Source: an uncultured Lachnospiraceae bacterium (lineage in GTDB: Bacteria; Bacillota; Clostridia; Lachnospirales; Lachnospiraceae). Taken from it: a stretch of 39,631 bases of DNA. The translations under genes were made by a program, and so were the position numbers. This document shows, piece by piece, positions 33,936 to 39,631 of this stretch. The notes beneath the pieces were generated by a model that saw only the letters and a program-made list of their open reading frames with translations, searched no databases and was not told where the DNA came from. The stretch lies in the NCBI GenBank assembly GCA_910583965.1, contig CAJUAE010000023.1, positions 1-39,631 of the forward strand, written 5' to 3'. How positions within the stretch are numbered: the first letter of the stretch is position 1; the number at the start of each line of letters is the position of its first letter.

Positions 33936-35320
33936 TGGACGTGTTAACGAAAGTACCAGTACGAGAGCAGGAGGCAACTGTCAGAGCGAAAAACTTTGAT
34001 GAGGTTTGTCTTGGATATAATAAAGAGGAAGCAATGGAGGAAGCAACTCGCTGCATTAATTGTAAAAATGCCCAATGTATTAAAGGTTGTCCTGTGGCGA
34101 TTGATATTCCAGCATTTATCGAGCAAGTGAAACTTGGAAATATTGCAGAGGCGTATCAAATTATTAGTCAATCTTCAGCATTGCCCGCTGTTTGTGGACG
34201 TGTGTGTCCACAGGAGAGCCAATGCGAAGGGAAATGCATTCGAGGTATTAAAGGAGACCCAGTTTCTATTGGTAAGTTAGAGCGTTTTGTGGCTGACTGG
34301 GCAAGAGAGAATAATATCAAACCAGAACCTGCAAAAGAAAAAAATGGTAAAAAGGTAGCAGTAATTGGCTCTGGTCCTGCAGGGCTTACTTGCGCGGGAG
34401 ACCTTGCAAGGCTTGGATATGATGTCACAATTTTTGAGGCGCTTCATGAGGCTGGCGGTGTGCTTGTTTATGGAATTCCAGAGTTTAGACTTCCGAAGGA
34501 GGAAGTTGTGGCAAAAGAAATTGCCAACGTGGAGTCTTTAGGTGTTAAAATAGAAAAAAATGTAATTGTTGGCAAGTCTATTACGATTGATGAATTAATT
34601 GAAGAAGAAGGGTATGAAGCTGTATTTATTGGCTCTGGTGCAGGACTGCCAAAGTTTATGGGGATTCCGGGCGAAAATGCAAACGGTGTATTTTCTGCAA
34701 ATGAGTATTTGACCAGAAGTAATCTTATGAAAGCGTTTAATGAAAATACTAACACCCCAATTATGCGTGGCAAAAAAGTTGCTGTTGTAGGTGGCGGTAA
34801 TGTTGCGATGGATGCGGCAAGAACAGCATTACGTCTGGGCGCGGAGGTGCATATTGTGTATAGACGCAGCGAGGAGGAACTTCCTGCGAGAGTAGAAGAA
34901 GTGCATCATGCAAAGGAAGAAGGCATTATTTTTGACTTACTCACCAATCCAACAGAGATTTTGGAAGATGAAAATAATTGGGTAAGAGGAATGAAATGTA
35001 TTAAGATGGAACTTGGCGAGCCAGATGCATCGGGAAGACGCAGACCTGTTGAGATTCCTAACAGTGAATTTGAGATGGAACTTGACACAGTAATTATGTC
35101 TCTTGGAACGTCTCCAAATCCACTGATTTCTTCCACAACAGAAGGATTAGAGACAAATAAATGGAAGTGTATTGTCGCTGATGAGGAGTTTGGTAGAACA
35201 TCAAAAGAAGGTGTATTTGCCGGCGGTGATGCAGTGACAGGCGCAGCAACTGTAATCCTTGCGATGGGAGCAGGAAAGGCAGCAGCTAAGGGCATTCACA
35301 ATTATTTGTCTGGAAAATAA
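33935..35320 (+). CDS. nfnB: NfnB-type NADPH-dependent oxidoreductase (glutamate synthase small-subunit-like)
   Basis: The 461-residue protein is the large partner of NfnA and is often annotated gltA or glutamate synthase beta. N-terminal cysteines for two [4Fe-4S] clusters lie in CINCKNAQCIKGCP and CGRVCPQESQCEGKCIRG. GSGPAGLTCAGDLARLGY binds FAD, and VGGGNVAMDAARTALRLGA binds NADPH. GGDAVTGAATVILAMGAG is the C-terminal FAD contact. Its start overlaps the nfnA stop by one base (TAATG), so the two subunits are translationally coupled. The complex would link NADH, NADPH and ferredoxin pools by flavin-based bifurcation. No glutamate synthase large subunit is nearby. Confidence 0.9.
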   Translation: MDVLTKVPVREQEATVRAKNFDEVCLGYNKEEAMEEATRCINCKNAQCIKGCPVAIDIPAFIEQVKLGNIAEAYQIISQSSALPAVCGRVCPQESQCEGKCIRGIKGDPVSIGKLERFVADWARENNIKPEPAKEKNGKKVAVIGSGPAGLTCAGDLARLGYDVTIFEALHEAGGVLVYGIPEFRLPKEEVVAKEIANVESLGVKIEKNVIVGKSITIDELIEEEGYEAVFIGSGAGLPKFMGIPGENANGVFSANEYLTRSNLMKAFNENTNTPIMRGKKVAVVGGGNVAMDAARTALRLGAEVHIVYRRSEEELPARVEEVHHAKEEGIIFDLLTNPTEILEDENNWVRGMKCIKMELGEPDASGRRRPVEIPNSEFEMELDTVIMSLGTSPNPLISSTTEGLETNKWKCIVADEEFGRTSKEGVFAGGDAVTGAATVILAMGAGKAAAKGIHNYLSGK

Positions 35321-35361
35321 ACAGACTTATGAAAATAGATATATAAAAAAATGCAATGATA

Positions 35362-35393
35362 AATAACCTGCGCAATTTGTGCAGGTTATTTTT
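35362..35393 (+). terminator. Rho-independent terminator after nfnB
   Basis: A perfect 10-bp stem AATAACCTGC/GCAGGTTATT (35362-35371 with 35381-35390) is followed by a T-run. Confidence 0.9.
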
Positions 35394-35437
35394 GCAATTT
35401 GTGAGACTATATTTATTAAAAATAGGAGGATTGGTAC

Positions 35438-35935
35438 ATGTCAGACAGAAATGATGATATAAAGGTTTATCAGGACAAAAAAGCAAAGGCAGAGGATTAT
35501 AAAAGTTCTGCTTATACGCTTTTGTTGATAGGTGTGTTAGGAATTGTTGTGTTTATCTTGATGGAAGCAGGTGTGCTTCCGTTCCAGATTGCAGGTTCTA
35601 ACAAATATATTACCTATGGTGTAATGGGTACAATGTTTGTCGTATTTATTGTGATGGGCGTTTTGTCGTTAAGGTCCTCGAAGAAATATACAGAGGAAGC
35701 TGCTGTGGAAAAGGATTTAACAGAAAAAATTAAGATATGGGCAAAAGAACATATCACAGCAGAGTCGATTAGAGAGGGTGTGTGGTTTGAGGAAGGCACT
35801 CCTGATGAAATGAAATATTTTAGGTATTTTGAGGGTATCAAAACTACTGTGACACAGGAGTTTGGCAGTCTAAATGCATCTTATCTTGATGCCTTGTGCG
35901 AGGAGCTGTATGCTGAGATTTTTGAGGAAAACTGA
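35438..35935 (+). CDS. Small two-helix membrane protein, unknown function
   Basis: The 165-residue protein has a charged N-terminus, two membrane segments (about 27-48 and 58-79) and a soluble acidic C-terminal half with no recognised motif. Both ends are predicted to be cytoplasmic. A strong Shine-Dalgarno (AGGAGG) precedes the ATG. It lies between a terminator and rlmH, so it is probably transcribed with or just before rlmH. No family was recognised. Confidence 0.8.
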   Translation: MSDRNDDIKVYQDKKAKAEDYKSSAYTLLLIGVLGIVVFILMEAGVLPFQIAGSNKYITYGVMGTMFVVFIVMGVLSLRSSKKYTEEAAVEKDLTEKIKIWAKEHITAESIREGVWFEEGTPDEMKYFRYFEGIKTTVTQEFGSLNASYLDALCEELYAEIFEEN

Positions 35936-36022
35936 TTAGAAGTTATAGAGAAATCATCTGTATAAATTATTTTGAAGTATTATGAAAGGAAAATAAGCAA
36001 AAGTTTATTAATATAGGATACA

Positions 36023-36502
36023 ATGAATATAACACTTATTACAGTTGGAAAAATTAAGGAAAAATATTTTCGGGATGCGATTATTGAATATCAGAAAAGG
36101 CTTTCAAAATACTGTAAGTTAGAGATTGTGGAGGTGGCAGACGAAAAGACTCCAGATAAGGCATCAGAGACAGAGGAGACGCAGATTAAACAAAAAGAAG
36201 CGACACGCATTCTAAAGGCAATCAATGACAATACTTATTGTATTGCACTGACAATTGATGGAAAAAAGCGAGATTCTGTTCATTTGGCAAAGCATATAGA
36301 ACAATTGGGAATTAGTGGAAAGAGCAGTCTTGCGTTTGTGATTGGTGGTTCTTTGGGCTTGCATGATAGCGTGATGCAGCGTGCTGAGGAAACACTCAGT
36401 TTTTCAGATATGACATTCCCACATCAGTTAATGCGGGTCATTTTAATGGAACAGATTTATCGATGTTTTCGGATTATTAATAAAGAACCATATCATAAGT
36501 AA
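36023..36502 (+). CDS. rlmH: 23S rRNA pseudouridine-1915 N3-methyltransferase RlmH
   Basis: RlmH methylates pseudouridine 1915 in helix 69 of 23S rRNA on the assembled ribosome, using SAM. The 159-residue, knotted SPOUT protein has the expected length. The family motifs are MNITLITVGKIKEKY at the start, LTIDGKKRDS, FVIGGSLGL and FPHQLMRVILMEQIYRCFRIINKEPYHK-type C-terminus ending in the catalytic YH region. No terminator was seen directly after it. Confidence 0.97.
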   Translation: MNITLITVGKIKEKYFRDAIIEYQKRLSKYCKLEIVEVADEKTPDKASETEETQIKQKEATRILKAINDNTYCIALTIDGKKRDSVHLAKHIEQLGISGKSSLAFVIGGSLGLHDSVMQRAEETLSFSDMTFPHQLMRVILMEQIYRCFRIINKEPYHK

Positions 36503-36620
36503 AGGCGAAAGGGAACGGGAGTTTTTGGGAATAAAAGAGAATAAGAGTTGTATTTTATCCCCATGGGAGGTAAGCGGCTTCCTACTGTTCATGACAATAA
36601 AGTTCTTACAACGTAGGTTT

Positions 36621-36770
36621 TTATTGCGGAGTCTGTGTTTCTTCTGGCGGGATATATTTTATCAAATCAGTCAGATTACACTCTAATACATAGCACAGGC
36701 GTTTCAAAATGTCGATATCCAGATGTTGTATCTTATTATCCTTGTAATTTCTTAATTGTGTTCTTTCCAT
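36621..36770 (-). pseudogene. Remnant of an XRE-family (HTH_26) regulator
   Basis: On the - strand, this 49-codon frame reads TQLRNYKDNKIQHLDIDILKR and then CNLTDLIKYIPPEE. This is the second half of a short Cro/C1-type helix-turn-helix repressor. The first part of the domain, including helices 1-2, is missing upstream, where the sequence turns AT-rich and noncoding. It is therefore a truncated copy, though a small intact peptide cannot be excluded. Nothing else is recognised in the 567-bp gap at 36503-37069, apart from the inverted-repeat element. Confidence 0.6.
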
Positions 36771-36818
36771 TTCTGTGCGGAAGGATAACTGAAATATTAT
36801 AGTTTTTTCAAAAAGCCA

Positions 36819-36897
36819 AAAATAAGTGCAAAAAAACAGGAGACCTTTTTAGTGTGCTGTTTACTAAAATCCTACAAACAAAAATTGCACTTATTTT
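36819..36897. repeat. 79-bp element bounded by a perfect 13-bp inverted repeat
   Basis: AAAATAAGTGCAA (36819-36831) and TTGCACTTATTTT (36885-36897) are exact reverse complements. Between them are nested shorter inverted repeats, AAACAG/CTGTTT and TTTTAGT/ACTAAAA. It sits exactly where the XRE remnant loses its 5' part, so it may be a small inserted element or a deletion scar. No flanking target duplication was found. Confidence 0.55.
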
Positions 36898-37126
36898 CAA
36901 TCCTCCATAAAACTAAGATTTATTTTGCTTTTATTGGGAAATAATAGAACGTATATTCATATTTTGTTGTTTTTTTGCAAGCGGTGACGTAATTAGACCG
37001 TAGATTGATTGCAGCGTGTCTGCGGAGTGCTATCAGAATAAAATGGTTATTTTAAAAGACTGAAAAATATTGTGGCCTGTTCGTATGAAATATGATAAAA
37101 TATCAGTAAAAGCAGGGGGTGAGGCC

Positions 37127-38086
37127 GTGAATACAGATACTACCATAGCGAAAAATATCCGTGTGGCTGATGAGAAAGCCAGCTATGATGCGGCCTGCAA
37201 GCGGCTGCTTTCGAAAAAGATTATTCTGGCATGGATTATGAAGAACTGCCTGGAAGAATATCGTGACTGTGATGTGGAAGAGATTGCGGAAAGATATATT
37301 GAAGGTACACCGCAGGTGGGCGAAGTGGCAGTTGCCCCGGATGAATCCAACTGTGTTTCTATGATACAGGGAGCTGGAAATGAAGATACTTCTCTGACGG
37401 AAGGGACGATTTTCTATGATATTCGATTTCTTGCAATCGCTCCTGTATCCGCCGAATTAATTCGCTTAATTATCAATATTGAAGCTTAGAATGATTTTTA
37501 TCCGGGGTATCCGCTGATAAAGAGGGGAATCTATTACTGTAGCCGGATGATTTCCGCCCAATATGGAACAGAGTTTACAAATTCTCACTATGAGAATATC
37601 AAAAAAGTATATAGCATATGGATTTGTATGAATCCGCCAAAGAGCCGTGAAAATAGCATTACCCGTTATTACATTGCGGAAGAAAATTTGGCGGGCAGTG
37701 TAAAGGAACGAAAAGCAGATTATGATTTGATGGCGGCTGTTATGATTTGTCTTGGGAAAGAGGAAGATTCGGGTACGGATTTATTGAAACTGTTGAATGT
37801 GCTTCTGTCCACGGAGACAGGTTCACAGGACAAGTGCCAGATATTGGAAGAAGATTTTCATATCAAAATGACTCAGACATTGGAAAGTGAGGTGTCGCTT
37901 ATGTGTAATTTAAGTAAGGGTGTGGAAGAGAAAGGAATTGAAAAGGGAAGACAGGAAGGAAGACAGGAAGGAATAATAGCTATGGTATCAGCATTAAAGG
38001 ATTTACAAATTGCAGACAGCATTATTTTGAAGAAAATTCAGGAAAAGTTTCATTTGGCGGAAGAGACAGCTAAAATGTATTTGTAA
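37127..38086 (+). pseudogene. PD-(D/E)XK nuclease/transposase-family (Rpn-like) gene with an in-frame TAG
   Basis: The reading frame continues in one phase from GTG 37127 (behind GGGGGTGAGG) to TAA 38084-38086, broken only by TAG at 37487-37489. Residues upstream (KRLLSKKIILAWIMKN, then GTIFYDIRFLAI and IINIEA) and downstream (NDFYPGYPLIKRGIYYCSRM) read as one protein of the Rpn-like recombination-promoting nuclease family. The stop falls where these proteins usually have Gln of the ExQ active-site element, so CAG-to-TAG is the simplest cause. The C-terminus has a Gly/Lys/Glu/Arg-rich repeat (EKGRQEGRQEG), typical of the family. Expression of either half alone would not be expected to give an active enzyme. 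Confidence 0.8.
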
Positions 38087-38088
38087 GT

Positions 38089-38124
38089 ATAACAGGCAGA
38101 GCATTTCCATGTTCTGCCTGTTAT
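38089..38124. terminator. Long hairpin, possible terminator
   Basis: A 15-bp stem (38089-38103 with 38110-38124, one G.U) with a 6-base loop follows the Rpn-like gene by 2 bp. The expected T-run is missing (AATAG follows), so termination is uncertain. Confidence 0.45.
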
Positions 38125-38132
38125 AATAGAAT

Positions 38133-38693
38133 TTGTCGGTCAGAGTCAGCAGGTCTTGTTTTGGGAAACAAGGACCAGATTCCTTTCCTGGTGGGTTTTC
38201 TGTATCAGGGGCAATTATAGAAGCGATTATGGGGACAGCAGGTACAATGGCAATGCTGATTGCAGTGTTTGCTCTGCTTGGAGTAGTGGAACGCAGTGGT
38301 CTATTTGAGGATGTGGGAATGTTTTTGGCTCGTTTTGCAAAAAGTGAACGCAGCGCGGAGATTGCCATTGTGTTTTCGGCTGGCATATTGAGCATGGTCA
38401 CAGGAGTTATCTCCGTAGCAACTGTGGCACTAGGTGATTTAGTGAATGAGATTGGTGAAAAAGCGGGTATCAATCGATATCGCCGCGCAAACCTATTGGA
38501 TTGTACAGGCTGTGTGTTTTGTTTTCTGTCACCTTGGACAGTACATTGCGTAATCCCAGCACAACAGTCTGCCCAGTTTGGAAAGGACTTTGCAGTAGCG
38601 CCAGCGTCAATCCCTTTTGTAAATTTTTATTCTCTTTGTATGATGGTGATACTGATAGTGGCGGTAGCAACTGGATATGGAAGAAAACATTAA
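38133..38693 (+). pseudogene. C-terminal fragment of an NhaC-type Na+/H+ antiporter
   Basis: About 187 codons encode membrane segments matching the C-terminal third of NhaC-family antiporters: GAIIEAIMGTAGTMAML, ALLGVVERSGLF, FSAGILSMVTGVISVATVALGDL, and LSPWTVHCVIPAQQSA. Full-length members are roughly 450-500 residues, and no N-terminal half or proper start is present (first codon TTG, no Shine-Dalgarno). The upstream boundary is the long hairpin after the Rpn-like gene. It is therefore a truncated relic rather than a working transporter. It could be expressed as a short membrane protein, but nothing supports that. Confidence 0.72.
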
Positions 38694-38811
38694 TGTTTCC
38701 CCAAAATAAAGAAGATATATAGGAAGATCGTAGCATTATCAAGAAGGTGAGTGAAACATAACGTTATTTGGAGCGAATAATATGAAATACAATCCGTAAG
38801 GAGGCCAACAA

Positions 38812-39339
38812 GTGATATATTTTACAGCGGATTTGCATTTTTACCATGAGAAAATTATTAAACATACACAGCGTCCATTTCATACCGTGGAAGAAATGAA
38901 TAAAAGTTTGACAAAGAATTGGAATGATAAAGTAACAAATAAGGATGAGGTTTATATTCTTGGTGACTTTACAATGAAAGGTGCTGAGATGGCATCTGCA
39001 TTATTATATTCTTTAAAAGGGAAGAAATACCTTATACGGGGAAATCATGATAATTTTGTAGATTGTACGTCGTTTGACCAATCACTATTTGTTTCTGTCC
39101 GTGATTATATGGAAATATCATATCGAAATACACAATTTGTATTATTTCACTATCCTATATTGGAATGGCATGGTTTTGGAAAGGAAGCAGTTATGTTGTA
39201 TGGGCACCAACACAACCATAAGGAGTACAATACTAAGAATAAACAAAACGGAATTTTGCGGTATGATGTGGGGGTGGATGCCAATGATATGGCACCAGTC
39301 AGCGCAGAGGAAATCATTGAATTTTGGTTTGGTAAATGA
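38812..39339 (+). CDS. Metallophosphoesterase
   Basis: The 175-residue protein has the calcineurin-like two-metal motifs in order: DLHFYHE (Asp-x-His, 6-12), LGDF (about 50-53), GNHD (about 76-79), LFHYP and GHQH. Such proteins cleave phosphodiesters or phosphomonoesters; the substrate cannot be told. GTG 38812 has AAGGAGG eight bases upstream. The 118-bp region before it has no clear promoter. It appears intact, in contrast to the broken genes just upstream. Confidence 0.9.
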   Translation: MIYFTADLHFYHEKIIKHTQRPFHTVEEMNKSLTKNWNDKVTNKDEVYILGDFTMKGAEMASALLYSLKGKKYLIRGNHDNFVDCTSFDQSLFVSVRDYMEISYRNTQFVLFHYPILEWHGFGKEAVMLYGHQHNHKEYNTKNKQNGILRYDVGVDANDMAPVSAEEIIEFWFGK

Positions 39340-39342
39340 TGA

Positions 39343-39631
39343 ACAATAGATAGGATTGCTTGTAATATTTTAAGAATTAGTGTTTTGGTATATCCAGCTT
39401 ATTTGAAGGCTTTCAATATTTTTTTGTCTATAGTTGTATTTGCTGTATTTCAAATTTTTATTTTTGGGCGTTTGGTTCAAAAGCACACGACACGAATTAT
39501 AAATTATAAACAAGAATATCAGTTTTTTTTTAAATTTTTTGATTTAAAAGCGTTTTTTATTATGGCGATTATGATAACAGGAGGAATCTATCTGCGTGTA
39601 TCTGGTATTGCTCCAGAACGATTTATCGCGG
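39343..39631 (+). CDS. Partial membrane-protein reading frame at the window end
   Basis: The same frame as the metallophosphoesterase reopens after two TGA codons and has no stop to the window edge. It encodes hydrophobic segments (ISVLVYPAYLKAFNIFLSIVV and AFFIMAIMITGGIYL) separated by a basic stretch, like a polytopic membrane protein. No good start or Shine-Dalgarno is visible; TTG 39385 is one option, and the first in-frame ATG is only at 39563. No family was recognised. The true start may differ. Confidence 0.4.

Noticed and set aside
34906..35295. 129-codon open frame on the - strand within nfnB
   Set aside because: nfnB has all its cofactor motifs in the + frame; the antisense frame has no ribosome site or recognisable protein features.
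38685..38698. 14-base palindrome AAACATTAATGTTT at the end of the NhaC fragment
   Set aside because: It spans the stop codon, is AT-only apart from one pair, and lacks a T-run, so neither a terminator nor an operator can be supported.

Overview
The window is an AT-rich chromosomal segment whose gene content and order point to a Gram-positive Clostridia member, most likely a Lachnospiraceae. The pointers are an endonuclease-type MutL, a MreBCD/PBP2/RodA cluster fused to MinCDE, SepF next to YggS, formate-tetrahydrofolate ligase, and an NfnAB-type bifurcating transhydrogenase. The family assignment is inference; no rRNA or tRNA is present to fix it. Nearly every intact gene lies on the + strand.

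Layout. 1-7 kb: DNA repair and tRNA modification (mutS, mutL, an EcsC-family gene, miaA), separated by repeats. 7-9.2 kb: a methionine gamma-lyase-like PLP enzyme and radC. 9.2-19 kb: the shape and division block (a divergent mreB, mreC, mreD, an oversized PBP2, minC, minD, minE, rodA), then mgsA and a lipoprotein D-Ala-D-Ala carboxypeptidase. 19.4-22.7 kb: a small P-loop protein, a HlyD-like membrane protein, yggS and sepF. 22.9-26.4 kb: aroB, lspA, an RluA-family pseudouridine synthase and a cytidylate-kinase-like protein. 26.5-36.5 kb: ftsK, fhs, a zinc-ribbon/TPR/CHB_HEX_C membrane protein, nfnA-nfnB, a small membrane protein and rlmH. 36.5-38.8 kb: a decayed accessory patch holding an XRE remnant on the - strand, a 13-bp inverted-repeat element, a PD-(D/E)XK (Rpn-like) gene broken by one TAG, and the C-terminal part of an NhaC-type antiporter. 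The window closes with a metallophosphoesterase and a membrane-protein reading frame that runs off the end.

The most unusual feature is the intergenic DNA. At least three families of structured repeats are interspersed with the housekeeping genes. One is a 65-bp unit, present as three tandem copies after mutL and one diverged copy before rodA. The second is a gapless 76-bp repeat in front of both mutL and miaA, whose 7-7-7 hairpin shows a compensatory base-pair change. The third consists of 140-190 bp elements with AACAGTT-type terminal inverted repeats before the P-loop gene, rluD and nfnA; two of these share internal hairpins with compensatory changes. Protein-level oddities are an MreB with a degenerate phosphate-2 loop, a MgsA with Glu in place of the catalytic Asp, and a PBP2 with about 240 extra residues.

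Several long reading frames begin upstream of their likely starts, inside promoters, terminators or repeats (ftsK, miaA, mreB, minE, the HlyD-like gene, aroB, nfnA). Starts here were chosen from Shine-Dalgarno spacing and family alignment from memory.
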